Shown here: positions 10,323 through 25,300 of the stretch, one piece after another
Layout of the letters: each line of letters opens with the position of its first letter
Position numbering within the stretch: the stretch's first letter is position 1
From: Ctena decussata
Taxonomy: Eukaryota; Mollusca; Bivalvia; Lucinida; Lucinidae
Assembly (NCBI GenBank): GCA_963989385.1
Contig: OZ022501.1
Coordinates: 94,906,979-94,970,978, forward strand
Direction of reading: 5' to 3'
DNA length: 64,000 nt
Notes under the pieces: model-generated
Database searches by the model: none
Told to the model about the DNA's origin: nothing
Seen by the model: only the letters and a program-made list of their open reading frames with translations
Program-made: the position numbers and the translations under genes

Positions 10323-13300
10323 TGTTCGTGTGTGTGGGGAAGGTTGGGGTGGGGGTCTGGAAGCAGGGGGAATAGGGGGATGTTAAATGATCTAATATCT
10401 TGACCCTACCAAGAAAGTAAATTTGGATATGCAATCTCAGAAAACATTCCATTATAAACAGTTGTAAAACAGTGCAGCCACTGATCTGGGTCTACACTGA
10501 CTACATAGACAGTTCTGTATGAATATTTAGGGTAAGTAACATACATATACGAGGGGTGTTCGAAAAGTTTTGCAAATGACGTAATTTCTCGATAACCACC
10601 AAACAGACAGAACTTCTGATTGCAGAAACACATAAAATTATGATATGCGTTGAGAAGTCTGAAAAACCGGTGCATTTTTTTAAAAAGGTTGCATTTTTAT
10701 CTTCTTTGAAAGAGGTATACCCTAAAGACACTGCAAAATTTTACTTTAGTAGGCCGTAATTTATATATCAGCAGTCTTTGATTTTTCTTTATCTTTGTTC
10801 ATTAAAGACAATGCCCAGACAATGCTGTCCTGTAAATATCGCGGAAATTATTTTTAATATAGGTTCCCTACTGGCCCGGAAATACGGATTATCCGTACTT
10901 TATGTTGTGGCAATTTCACACTTTCTACCAAAATTTGATGATTTTGTAATGAAAACAAGTGTATTAGCATTCAAAATCTTGTTAGCAAGAGCATTTACAT
11001 GGGTCAATGGAAACCTGTCAATAAATTCAAATTAATACCACAAACGAAGCGTCTGCAAGCTTTCAAAAATGACGTTGACGTAAATTTCAGTAACGTCATT
11101 AGAACTGCGCATTGCTTTGCAAGGAATAAATCGATAAAAGTTGCAACGCTTCTAACTTCTGCATGGATATTGTAGAAAACGATGGACAAGCAAATGACAA
11201 AAATTAATTTTGTATTTACAAGGATATTCGACTTGAATGCGTAACACTGAAAAGATTTTTTATATAAAATTCGCCCAGTGGTATGACTGAGACCTATTAA
11301 AATGAGTTGTAACTCAATAAGGAAAAGTGTCTTTGTATAGTGTTTGGTATCATCTTAAAGCCAAAATACAGTGCTTTTAGTAAATGCAAAGCAGTTGTAC
11401 CCAGCTTGTCCCTAAACAAAGTCATGAGGCCATTTGCAAATCTTTTCGAACACCCCTCGTAAAATAAACTTTTCAGATGAAGGATGAAGAGAAGTTTCAA
11501 GAAGCCATTGAAATTTTGAGAACTACTCCAGCTGGGCCTGATTCCCCTCCAGTCCCTGACCCTAGCTCTGCAGTAGAAACAGGAGGTCGGTATTTTGACT
11601 CAGAAATGTTTTTATTGAAAGGTTGAGATAAAGAATTATACATTTCTATGTGGTATATAAAAATAAAAAGATAAAAGATACAGTTATAGAGTGGGGAATC
11701 ATATTTTAAGCTTTTATTGTCATACCTGAAAAAAGAATCATTTTCTCTGGCAGATGCAGGGGTTAAAGAATAAAAGTTTTGTAAGTTTTGAAAGAACCAA
11801 GAGCCCTCATGTATGTATTTGAAACTCACAAACCTCGGCTGCAAAATAAGCCAAAGTCTAAACAAGACCTGTCATAGGGACAGGATAGCTCGCCTGACAG
11901 CGCCTTGCCCATCACATAAAAAACTTTAATGTAAAACTTTAACATTTTGCTAATGCCGACGGTAACGGTAACGCTAAAACCAACACCGGGGGTAGTACAA
12001 TAGCTCTTCCTGAACTTCGTTCAGGCGAGCTGAAAATGGATATGCTGAAGTAGTTTATATGATGGGCCACAACTGACAGTTTTATGGCTGAGTAAAAGAG
12101 CCCAGTTGTTCAAAACTAAGTCATTATAGTAGTAAACAAGTCATCAACTTTTCAAACTTATTGTATGCAAAAACACTTTCATTTTTTGACGAATAACTGT
12201 TGTAAGCTTTTGCAGTGCAAAAGCTTACAACATTTTTTCAGCAAAAGGTATTAGCACACTTGATTTTGTGTGTTCTAGAAGACTTAGGGTAATGACTACT
12301 TGACTAACGACTTTTGTTAGGCTAACAGTGCTTTAAACAACAAGTCCCTGTATCTCTGTTTTATCAAATGTCAGATCCAGGAGATATAGAGTGTGAGCCA
12401 GATGAGTATTCTGAGCTTGTGAAAGCTCTCAGAAAGTCAGGAATCATCAAGGATCACAGATCTGGGCTGAGAGTCTACAAGAACTCATTTAGTGGCAAGG
12501 ATTTTGTTGATTGGGTTGTGAAAACTAAAGAATTAGGTGAGCTGTGGCATTTTGTTTGCATCCATCTTTTGGGACAATAAAGGTTAGGTTTTAAATGATC
12601 AGTGATTGTAAAACTCAAATTTAAATATCTTCAAAGGTTTCAATTTCGCTAATTACAGAAATGATTCTAATGAGGGTCACAATATCTGTTTTTCAATGAG
12701 AAACCAAAAAAAAAGAAGATTATCTCAGAATTCAATGGTGACTGAAAAAAATTATCTCAGCATTATCCTCAAAACTCCACCTTACGTGGAGCTGTGAACA
12801 TTGACAACCCCGGATCAAGGGGGTGGGCTTTGGGGCTGCAGCCCCACCACTTGTGCCTGGTTAGATCAAAATATATCTTGTGACATCTCATTAGAATCGC
12901 GATTCTAATGAAATATCACAACATATATTTCAAGGCAAAAAAGGTATTTTCAAAAATTGTCATCAAATTGATCCCTAATTATGTCATACACTTTCAATCT
13001 CCACTTTCCCCCATTCCCGTACACATACATCTCGGCACCTCCCAGCCCCACCAGTTATCCAGAGCCCTGCCGATATGTTGTGGGCTGGATCCGGGCTTGA
13101 TTGAAACAATCTTGTTTCAAGGCTTTGCATTACATTGCAAACAGGGCCCTTACTAGAATTTTAAAATATGAGCCCCAGGGGCATATTTGGGTAAAAGTTC
13201 GTGTTCCATAATAAATTTTATGAAGATATTTTCTCAAAAACTTAAACAGGAGTTTCCAGTAAAAAAGGAGTAAAGGACTCTATTTGGAGTCAGTGAGAAG

Positions 13301-16300
13301 CCTGCTTTTTATTGTTTGCTTGCTTACTAATGAATATTGGGAATTTAGGATAATTTTGGCCAGTTATTTTCATTTTACTCATAGAAGTAGAAAGCCAATC
13401 AATGTCTTGTGGATCGACATATCAAAATATTGTCTATTTCTGGGATAGATAGCATGAATGGGAAAATGGTTTTAAATCACTATTTTGTCTGTATGCATGT
13501 ATTCTATACAAATGTGTGGGCAAGTGTGATAACTTACTCAGCCCAATTTTTAGTTCACCCAGGTAGATATTAGACTTTGCAAACAGAAAATTTTGGCAGT
13601 ATTTAGCTGGAAAATGTGAGCAATAACTGACTGCCAGTGCTGAGGAAGTTTTGGAATCAGATACAGGGTGCCACAGTCAAAACTCTGGAAAAAGGATTTT
13701 TTCTTTCAGGGAAAATTCAAGGAATTTTGGGTTACTTAGGGAACTTGGGATAGGATTGAAAAGTCAGGGAAAAGTCAAAGAATCTGGTAAAGTAATGGCT
13801 ACAGAGTCCTCAGAAAATATCCATACTCTGTTTGAAGGGAAAGGATATACTTTCTAGAGAGATTGTCAAGGCATATCTTCCTCCTCCTTTGGGGCTACTA
13901 TACTGAACAAAAGTGAAAACGCTACAAGTGTTTTGTATTCCCATATTCTAGTTTGTAGAACCAGAAACAGTTCATGAATAGGAACCACATTTTAAAGTAA
14001 TATGAGCCACGACACGAGAAAACCAACAATGTGGTTGTTCACCCAGCGCAGACTCAGATCAGCCTGGGCATCTGCCTAGTTTGATCATACTCTTTGTTAA
14101 ATGCTAAAAGGGTAGCTAAGGGTCTAAGCTACCTCCATGCGGACAGAGAAGACTCTGATCAGACTGGGCGGATGCCCAGGCTGATCTGAGTCTGCGCTGG
14201 GCGCACAACCACATTGTTTGTTTTGTCGTGTCGCGGCTCATATGCATGTGTAAGGCCATGATACCAGTGGATAGCTATAAATGCCGGTTCAGATAAAACA
14301 AACACATTTCAAAGTGAACAGGGGTCCGATGTTCGGGAACAGTCTCTCAGTCATCTTAAACTCGATTTTAATAAAAGGGGTTCATGATACAATGGTCACT
14401 GTTTTGCCTTAGGTAAACAAACAGTGTACGAAAAATATAGTAAGAGAAAGCACACATCAATATGTGTTTTCATGTTTTTGAAAATTAGTGTTGAAATAGC
14501 ACTATTTCTTTGAAAACACATAAAGAAACCATGAACAATAGAAATTCCCTTAAGTTAATTTGTGGTTTCCTCACATACTGTCGGGTAACGTAGATAAGAG
14601 AATTGAACTGAACTGAACTGAACACACATACTGTCACAATTTGGCTTGAGATTGACGATAGGCAAAGTGCATGATTTAGTGCACTACAAGAACAAGAAAA
14701 AAATGCTCAGAAAATTGATATACCAAAGTACATGTACAATCGAAAACTGAAATTTGCTATAGTTTTAATGCAAAGGGAGATAATTCATCATTTTGAAAAA
14801 TAAGGCTTCGATTTCCTAGTTTTTCTAAATGACAGTTGTAAGTTATTTCTTGTTTTATCTATCATTCTGGATGTGACACTTCAGAACAGCAAAGAAATGT
14901 ACATCTGGGCATGCGCATATTTGGTGTATTACAAAATATGCTAAAATCAAATAAGGTAAGTTAACTCTGTTATGAAGAGTATCAAATTCAGAATTTTATA
15001 GACATTCTCTGCTGATGGTCTGGCATGACTGAAGTGTTTATATTCAGGCAAAAAGTACCATTTTGTAAGTTACAAACTGTCCTCTGTAATGTAGAGTTTT
15101 CACTTTTGCTCAATATATTAAAGAAAAAATTTGCCCTCTGAGGGAGCAGAGCAGATTCTTTCCTTTAAGAGTAGTCCCCAACATCCAATAAAGTAAGCAC
15201 TGTTGAAGTAAAGAGCTAAATTAACTTTTGGATCCGTAAAAAGGGTATTGAAATCTGTAAAATGTCAGGTAAAATCGGGAAAGTTGGGGAATTGAGAAGT
15301 GGAGATTAAGTGGCAACCCTGAGGTAGCATTTTAAATGAATTGTTTTCTTTTAAGACAGGGAGCGTGCTGTAGATATGGGTCAAGCTCTGATAGACCGAC
15401 ACTTTGGTCACCAGGTGAAGGACAAAGAAACCTTCCAGGATTCCGATGTATACTACCGGCTACTTGATGATGATGATTCCTCTGCTCTTAATGCTGGTGA
15501 TTTGTCAGACTGTGAGCCAAGGGCAGGTAAGTGGGCACTAAGGCATGTTGTATTTATAACAGTGGCTTTTGATTTGTGAGACACAAAGCAGCGGATGAGT
15601 ATAACTTTAAAGTATATATGAGCCACGACGTGACAAAAAACCAACAAAGAGGTTGTGTGCCCAGTGCAGACTCAGATCAGCCTGGGCATCCACTCAGTCT
15701 GATCAGAGTCTTCACTGTGCACATGGAACTAGCTTAGACCCTTAGCTACCCTTTAAGTGCAAAGTGAAGACTCTGATCAGACTGGGCGGATGCCCTGGCT
15801 GATCTGAGTCTGCACTGGGCACACAGCCACTTTGTTGGTTTTCTCATGTCGGGGCTCATATATACAACTGGTCTGATGAATCAGCCCAAGAGGGAAATGC
15901 AAGGATCAGGAACTTACACATTTGCTGACATGATGCCATAAACACCAAACAGGAAAAGAAAAATAGATAGCACACAAAGCAAAGTGAGTGAGTGAACTCG
16001 GGTTTAACGTCCCACCAACAACGAGGTCATATGGAGACGGGGCCTCGGTTTAAAGTCTCATCCGAAAGACCGGAGAAGCGGGGGATCGATCCTGCAGTCC
16101 CTTGACTGGTACACAAAGCAAAACAAAATTTAAGCATGTATATATCTGATTCTCGATATTTGTTTTTATTCAACAAACTTAAGTTAGAAGAGTAGGTGTA
16201 TCATTTTGATACAGTTGTATGTTTGTGATCATATTACAGTGGCTCTGTCGAAGACATTGTTTGTGTCATTTATGACCTGCATTCTTATACCATTGCTATT

Positions 16301-19300
16301 TGTAGGCAATACATTTTAGGAAAAGTGTTGTGTTGGTTTTAAAGCTTATTTCTTTTGTAGCTGGTGAGCTTGGAGAAGACATCAGGAAGTTGATCTTGAA
16401 GATTTACAGTGCCTTCCTCTCTACTGATGGCAGGGTAAGAATTACAGATGATATTGTCTTATCACATATCGTCTTGTATTGAAAAAGTATTGATATTGAT
16501 TTATAGAAACAGACATATTCTGTGCACAGTTTATACTTAAGTCAGTCTGAAAACCAGCATTTTGTTACAGTTTAAAATTCTTTAATTTATCCCTAATTAA
16601 TCTACTGTCTTGGTGACACACAAATTGTGTAACCAAGAAAGTACTGTTAATGGGGGGAAATCTGACAATTACTTATTTCATGAAGGAAATATTTGCAAAG
16701 TTTTGGATTTGTGATTCTTATTATATTACTATGGATCAATGAAGGTCATAAGAATTTCTTGATGTTTTTTTCTCTGTCACAAAATTTCACACTCTTTTGC
16801 AAACACAATGTTTACAATATTTACAGTTAACACACATATCATATTAACTTCATATGAGCGGCGACACAACAAAACCAACAATGTGGTTGTGCACCCAGCA
16901 CAGACTCTGATCAGCCTGGGCATCCGCCCAGTCTGATCAGAGTCTTCACTGTCCGCATGAAGATAGCTTAGACTCTTAGCTACCCTTTGAGCACTTAAAA
17001 AAGAGTCTGGTGAAGCTAGGCGGATGTCCAGGCTGATCTGAGTCTGTGCTGGGCGCACAACCACGTTGGTTTTCTCGTGTCGTGGCTCATATATTTGGTC
17101 ATTTCATCCACTTCCTATAAGTGGCTTTTATATTTTGGTCATTTAAAACTGATGGTAAACCCAGACTCCTCAGCATTTCTGTCAAGGTAAATACAATATT
17201 AAGGTGAATCGGTTCATTTTTAGGGCAAGCAACTCTGCCATATCCAGTTTTACTGGAGTTATCTTTTGAAGAAAGGAATTGGCTGCACTGAAGGCAGATT
17301 ATTTTCTTTTGACGGAGACTTCATTTTGGAAGGGCTACAATGTTCTGGAAAGCAAACAGAAAGTCATGGAAGTTGTTTCCGTTCGTAAAAAAATGGCCAA
17401 CAAACTTGGAAGTGTATCCACACATGGTAAGAAAGGTGATCTGTCCAGTGACAGGTCTTGTTGTCACTTGCCTAATTATGTCCCCCCACCAAAGGTGAGG
17501 GGGGACATATTGTTTTCAGTGCGGATCCCGTCTGCGTCGGCGTCGGCGTGACAGATTCTTGTATGCGCGATATCTCTTGAACCAATGGATGGAATTTCAC
17601 AAAACTTGCATGGATATATTATTTGGACAAGCTTATGAGCTGATTAGATTTTGGTGACCTTTACCTCATTTTCAAGGTCACAGGAGGACTTAGATGACAA
17701 TTTCTTGTATGCACGATATCTCTTGAACCAATGGATGGAATTTCACCAAACTTGCATGGATACATCATTGGGACAAGTGTAAGAGCTGATTAGATTTTGG
17801 TGACCTTGACCTTATTTTCAAGGTCACAGGATGACTTAGATGACAATTTCTTGTACCCAATTTCTTGTATGTGCGATATCTCTTGAACCAATGGATGGAA
17901 TTTCACCAAACTTCCATGGATATATCATTGGGACAAATGTAAGAGCTGATCAGATTTTGGTGACCTTGACCTCATTTTCAAGGTCACAGGAGGACTTAGA
18001 TGACAATTTTTTGTACCCACTACGTCTCCTGAACCAATGGATGGAATTTTACAAAACTTGCATGGATACATTATTGGGACAAGTTTTTGAGCTGATTAGA
18101 TTTTGGTGACCTTGACCTCATTTTCAAGGTCACTGGAGGACTTGGATGACAATTTCTTGTACCCACTATATCTCTTGAACCAATGGATGGAATTTCACCA
18201 AACTTTCCTGGATACTTGATTGGGACAAGTTTATGAGCTGTTTAGATTTTGGTGACCTTGACCTTATTTTCAAGGTCACTGGAGGACTAACATGGCAATT
18301 TCTTGTACCCACAATATCTCCTGAATGGAATTTTGCCAAACTTTCGTGGATACATGATTTGGGCAAGTTTAAGAGCTGAACAAAATTTTGGTGACCTTGA
18401 CCTCATTTTCAAGGTCACAGGAGGATTTAGATATGTGAAAATTTCACTAAAATTGATGTATCTCTTTAAGCTTTGGCTTGATTTCCACTTTACTTTCATA
18501 GACATACCTATGGGACAGTCTCAAGAGTGTAGTGTGTTTTGATAACCTTGACCCCATTTTCAAGGTCAAAAGCTATCTTACAAATGCATATTTTTCCCTC
18601 TTTAAAATGAGATATCTTGAACCAGTGGATGGATATTCATCAGACTGGCATGAATGTATCATTGTGACAGGTTTAAGACATGTTTAGTAGTTGGTGACTT
18701 TGACCCATTTTTGAAGGACATAGTCTTCTATGTAGGATATCTTTAGAACCAGCGGATGGATTTTGTCCAAACTTGCATAGATATTTTATTTGTACAGGCT
18801 TTTTATTCATTAGAGGGGATGGGAAATGGGCTGGTGGGGGGACATCAGTTTTTCTCTGAAAAACATTTCTAGTTATTTTTCTGTTTAAACAGAAAGTAAA
18901 CTATGCAGGAATAGGTGCGAGCAGTGAGTTTCAGCGTTATGTCCGTCTGACAAAGGAGCTGGCGAGAGTTCAGATAGCAGAGGCCAGTAGAGAGGAGAAG
19001 TTGGCATTCTTTATCAACATTTACAATGCTCAGGTGATACATGCCAATGTTACCATGGGGCCGCCAGTCAACCTATGGCAGAGGTATAAGGTATGTATAA
19101 ATAAATAACTGCTTGATATTGTTGTGCTATTGTTTTAGTCTTGAGTGATAAAATTGATACAGACTGACCATACTATTCTTCCTTAATGTGCATAATTTGA
19201 ATTTGTTTGGGACTGTTTTATTTATATTACTTTTTTAACATCCAGGGTTCTTAAAATGTCATCATGCACGTGGCTTTGTTGCACTATAAGGTTACCAAAG

Positions 19301-22300
19301 AGACATGTAGAAATGTAGTTCATTTGAAACTTACAATGATATGCTTCGTAACAAGGTTTTGAATTTTATGAAATGTTTCAGGGTCCAAACTGATGCAAGT
19401 AATTGTCTGTGAATTCCATATTGCTTGTAGTTCTATTATACAGCCTTTCTCATCTTAGAAAAAATCTTTAAGGAAGATGATAAACCCATTTAAGGTGCTG
19501 TATAACACTGTTAGCAAATAGTGCAGAGCCTGATCAGACTGATTTTGTTATAATAGCTGTATTAACTTTGTAACTGAGAATCTTGTAAAGAATCAAGAAC
19601 ACAATGAGCTGTGACACTATGTAATAATACATTAGCCCGTGGAAGTGATCTTTCACTGTGAAACATGGATGCAGTGGAAACTGGTATATGCCTGAAATTA
19701 GTTGCCATATTCACACCGGGTTAACTGTGTTTCCAGGTTGTTACGAAATGAAAAAGAGCTGTGTTACGAAACAAAAAAGAGTCAAAGTTCCAAAACTACT
19801 TGGTCATCATGGCTAAACAAATTTGTTTAGCCATGATGACCAGGTTGTTTGGGAACTATGACTCTTTCATTTGGTAACAGCTCTTGTATATACATAGTTA
19901 ACCAGAGGTAATGTTGGTACACTTGTATAGTAGGCAAGTGTTTTTCATTCTTTCTTTATTATCTCTCCTATTTTCAGTTTTTCAACACTGTGAAATATCT
20001 TATAGGAGGCTACATGTACTCTCTTCAAGACATAGAGAATGGAGTATTGAGGGCCAACAGAAAAGGAGTCGGTAGGAAATATTTTGGTCATCTGAATTGA
20101 AACAGCTCAGATAGGGATAGAATTAACAAGACTATTTGGGTTAATTGTTCTAATTTCTCCTGAAAAATATCTTGTTGCCTCTCATTACGTTTGCCACAGC
20201 GGAGTTGCTCTAATGAAGGACCCTCAACTTATGTATGAGTAGAATTCATAATTCAGTATTACTGGATACTTTCTGGAGCTGTGTGGAAACTTGAAAACAT
20301 TTGTATTTTTTCAAAAAAATCATTTTCACCATGTTGAACAATATGGTGCTACATATTTCTGAATACATGAACTCATAGTTTTCTACGATGTCAAAATTGT
20401 GTAAAAGGAATCAATATATGTCTAACAAGGAATAGATTGCATTGTGTAATTGTGACTTTGAATTACTGCATCTCCTTTGGGACAATAGTTAAATTTACTC
20501 TATAAAATGATTTACTCTGATCAATTTTTGTTTACTTACAGGTATGTTTTCCAAACCATTTGGTTCATCTGATCCCCGGCTAAAGGTGGCTCTGACAGAA
20601 CATGAACCACTCATCCATTTTGCTCTTGTCTGTGGTGCTAAAAGCTGTCCACCAATCAAAACATACTCTGCTGATGTAAGTACCGAACGTTATTAATAAT
20701 CAGGAAATATTTGTGGACGTTTTCCTTTTCGGAAAATTTGACATACCAGAGCTTCAGATAAAGTGGGGTTTTGAGGATAATCCTGAGATAATTATACCCC
20801 TGGTATACAAAGTATATAGGGGGTATATAGTTTTTGGTTTTTCCGTATATATGTTTGTGTGTGTGTGTGTTTGTTAAACTTTTTTTTCTGTCACAGATTT
20901 CTCAGGAACCACTACAGCTAGGATTTTGAAATTTGGTACAAACGTTGAGTATGACTAGTTGTACAGTGTAAGAGAGAATCAGCCTCCTGCTGCTTATCAT
21001 TCCTTTTATTTGTCCATTTTTTCTTTCTCTCCAATTAATTTTCTGTCAAAGATATCTCAAAAACTTTTACAGTAAGGGTATCTGAAATTTGGTAGAAACG
21101 TTGGGTATGACTAGTTGTACGGTGTAAGAGAGAACCGGCCTGATCCAGCTTATCATTCCCTTATTTTGTCCAGTTTTTCTTTCTCTCCAATATCTCTCCA
21201 TTTAAATTTTTGTCAAAGATTTCTCAGGAGCCACTACAGCTAGAATTTTGAAATTTGGTACAAACGTTAAGTATGACTAGTTGTACCGTGTAAGAGAGAA
21301 TCAGCCTCCTGCTGCTTATCATTCCCCTTATTTCTCCATTTTTTCTTTCTCTCCAATTAATTTTCTTTAAAAGATATCTCAAAAACTTTTACAGTAAGGG
21401 TATCTGAAATTTGGTAGAAATGCTGGGTACGACTAGTTGTACAGTGTAAGAGAGATTCAACCTGCTCCTGCTTATCATTCCCTTTGTTTTCCAGTTTTTC
21501 TTTCTCTCCAATTTCTCTCCAATTAAATTTTTGTCAAAGATTTCTCAGGAACCACTACAGCTAGAATTTTGAAATTTGGTACAAACGTTAAGTATGACCA
21601 TTTGCACAGTGTAAGAGAGAATCTGCCTTCTGCTGCTTATCATTCTCTTTGTTTGTTCATTTTTCTTTCTCTCCAAATAAATTTCTGTCAGAGATTTCTC
21701 AGAAATTACTACAGTAAGGGTATTTGAAATTTAGTACAAACCTTGGTAATGACTAGTTGTAATATGTATGAAAACATCAGCCTCTTCCTGCTTATCATTC
21801 CCTTTGTCCATTTTTTCTTACTATCCAATTAAATTAACCTTTTTTTTCTGTCACAGACTTCTCAGGAACCACTACAGCTAGGATTTTGAAATTTTGTACA
21901 AGTGTTTGGTATAACTACTAGTAGTTGTGTAGTGTAAGAGAATTTCAGCCTCCTTCTGCTTATTGTTCCCTTTGTTTGTCCATTTTTTCTTTCTCTCCAA
22001 TTATTTTTTTTTGTCAAAGACTTCTCAGGAACCACTTTACCTAGGTTTTTGAAATTTGTTACAAAAGTTGGGTATGACTAGTTGTATCATATAAGAGACC
22101 ATCAGCCTCCATCTGCTTATCATTCCCTCTTTTTTTTTTCTTTCTCTCCATTTTAATTTTTGTCGAAGATTTCTCAGGAACCATACAGCTAAGATTTCAA
22201 ATTTGCTTCAAATATTGGGTGTGACTAGTTGTATTGTGTAAGAGAGTATCAGCCTCCATATATGTATCATTCCCTTCTTTTGTTCATTGTTTCTTTCTTT

Positions 22301-25300
22301 CCAATTTGATTTTTGTCACAGATGTCTCAGGAATCACAATAGCTAGGATTTTGATATTTAGGCAGAACATTGGGTATAACTAGTTGTATCAGTAAGAGAG
22401 TATCTGAGCCTCCTTCTGCTTATCATTCATTATCATTTGTTTTAAAGTTTTGTATTAAGTGTGGCAGTGTTACTTTAGGAGGTGGTGCTGGCCGGGGGTA
22501 TACGCGAGCCCCTGCTCACATGCTCTAGTTTTCCTTGTTTTTTCAATGAAAACAAAAACATATGTTCTGATCCCTCCTTTGAACTGTCTTGCCTAAATGG
22601 CTGTAATTAGCTAAACATACGTTTTTATGCTGAAACATGGAAAATTATCCCTAAATCATCCCTGTTATCCCTTCTTATCTGGAGTACTGGCAAATGAAAG
22701 GTTCCTGAAAAGAAAACTTTCTCAAAGCGCTTATGATTTTATCAGTTCATAGAAGCACTATGAGATTTCTGAATTCAGAACTCCGAGATTACTTCCTTTT
22801 AGGATGATGGATATACTTCCAGGAGAAGCAACTCAGCTGTATTCATTTTTACTTCCCTTTTGAATGAGGATTAATTATTGAAGAGAAGACTCAGGACCAA
22901 ATTCTTTCTTTTAAGGGTAGAATCCTTTTTGGGAGTGTTTCATGGCCAGGAAAGCAAACAGGAAGACACTGGTTTTATTAGCTCACCTGAGCCATTAGGC
23001 TCATAGGTGAGCTTATAGTATAGCCAGGAATCTGTCGTCCGTCCGTCGTCCGTCCCTTCAGAAATCTTCTTCTCCAGAAGCAAAAGGCCTATGACCTTGA
23101 AACTTGGTATGTAGCATCGGGCATTTGGGCATTAAAGTTTATACAAACGATGACCGTGCGGTGACCTTGACCTAATTCATGACACAGTCAGCTTTGGTAC
23201 CTTAGGCTTCTATATGGGAAAACACTTAAACAGTTGATTTCTCAGAAACTATTTAAGTCTAAGGTACAATATTTGGTATATATGGTCAACTAAATGAACA
23301 GCTGAAGATATTATGTCACTTAAGGTCATGGGCATTCTGAAAGCCATCCGTTGTCAAGATTTTCAAACATCTTCTCCTCTGAAACCACCAGGCTGATTGA
23401 AGTCAAATTTCATCTGGAGCCTACCTAAGTAAGGGGAAGGAAAGATTGTTTGGGGTATCCAGGTCACATGACCAAGATGGCCGCCATGCCCATATATGGT
23501 AAAAACCCTTCAAAAATCTTCTTTTCCAGAACCAAAAGGCCTATGACCTTGAAACTTGGTATGTAGCATCGGGCATTTAGGCCCATCATACTGTATACAA
23601 ATGATGACAGTGGGTGACCTTGACCTAATTTATGACAAGGTCCACTTCGGTACAATAGGCTTATATGGGAAAACGCCCAAATAGTGGATTTCTCAGAAAC
23701 TATTAAAGTCTATGGTACAATATTTAGTATATATGGTCAACTAAATGAACAGCTGAAGATATTATGTCACTAAAGGTCAAGGTCATTCTGTCAGCCTGTC
23801 CTTCATCAAGATTTTCAATCATAATTTATACAAATCAGGACTGTGCATTGACTGTGACCTAATTTATGGCAAAGGCGATTTTGATGCATTGGAAAATGCT
23901 TAAGCAGTGGATTTCTCAGAAACCATTCAAGTCTATGACATGCCCATATATGGTAAAACTCCTTCGAAAATTTACTTCTTCACAACCAAATGCACGATGA
24001 CCTAGTGGCATCGTATGTAGCATTGAGGACCCGGGCCCATCATAGTTTGTTCAAATCATGACGGCGCTTTGACCTTGACCTAATTTATGGCAAGGTTAAC
24101 TTTGGTATGTTATGCCTTATGGGGGAAAATGCTTAAACAGTTGATGTTACAGATTTTTTTTAAGCCTAGATATAATAATTGGAAAATATGGTTAACTAAA
24201 TGAATACACAAAGACAAGGTCATTAAAGGTCAAGGTCATTTTTTGAACTTTGCTCAAGGTCACTGAGATTTTAAAATTAAAATATGCACACCTTTTAGCT
24301 ACTGGTTTCAAATTGTAACAAATGAGCGAAATGACAAATTGTGTCTGTTGACAGAAGGTGCCAGGTGAGCTACAGGACCGTTGGTCCTCTGGTTTCTTTG
24401 AACAAATGGCAGGAAAACAGTGTGTAGCCATACACCTTAACACAAAGTCTCAAAATCAAGCTTTCATAATAATATCCCAGTGAGCAGTGTAACACTGTAA
24501 GGAGTCAGGTAATCAAGTAGTACCCCAATGTGTTTAAGTACTGTGACACCTAAAAACCATTTGAGACAAATGGAAAATAAATGATTTTAGGTGTCCCAAT
24601 ATATAAGCACATTATGGTATCTTGTTGGGCCCATAGTCGTGATCTCATGGTTTTGATACACATTGCTAAGCTGGCAGTCTGAGTTGATTCCAGCTGGAGG
24701 CGGAATTCTTGTCAACCTTAAACAGGGTTAAGTTGCACACAGCCTTTCATTATCACCCTCCCATCATTATGATATGACTTGAAATACTGTTATAAAGGGT
24801 GTAGAATTGCAAGTCATTCAGCCATCTTAATTGTTCATTAAAGGAAAACACTCACTAAAATTTAAACCGACTTGAAACTGAAGAGCTTGGTAAGTAATTA
24901 AATTTTGTGTAAATGTTATGAAAACCTGACTTTAAATAAGGAAGATATGAAAGTTTGAAAAATTCAAAAGGGCGGTCAAGGAGGCTGCCATTTTGGAAAT
25001 TCCTGTCACTGACAAAAATTTTAATATTGAATAAGTGAAAAATTTGCATACTTTTAATGACTTATTTGACTTAAATCATTTCTTTATGAAGTAAAAGATA
25101 CATTTATGCATTTCATTTTCCTGAGTTATGTTCAAAACTGAATTAATTTAGGGTCTTAATTTTTCACTATGAGTTTATGACGTCATTTACTCATGAATTT
25201 GCTGGATCCCAGCTCAGTTTTTGAATATATATAAACCTTCATATCTTTCTTAATATAAGTCCGATTTTCATAAAATTTTCTGCAAACTTCATGTTTGATT

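Noticed and set aside
10778..11035. Transposase remnant inside the mariner-type element
   Set aside because: The frame shows no D(D/E) motif or helix-turn-helix that I can recognise; the element is called from its ends only.
12368..12580. Independent gene starting MSDPGDIEC
   Set aside because: The ATG lies within the 3' splice site of an internal exon; only 12375-12536 is coding.
15376..15579. Independent small gene starting MGQALIDRHFG
   Set aside because: The frame is the second half of a DEP domain and joins in phase to the exon at 12375-12536 through an acceptor at 15355.
17279..17551. 90-codon open frame MAALKADYF...
   Set aside because: It runs from an interspersed repeat into the end of a tandem-core element and has no family features.
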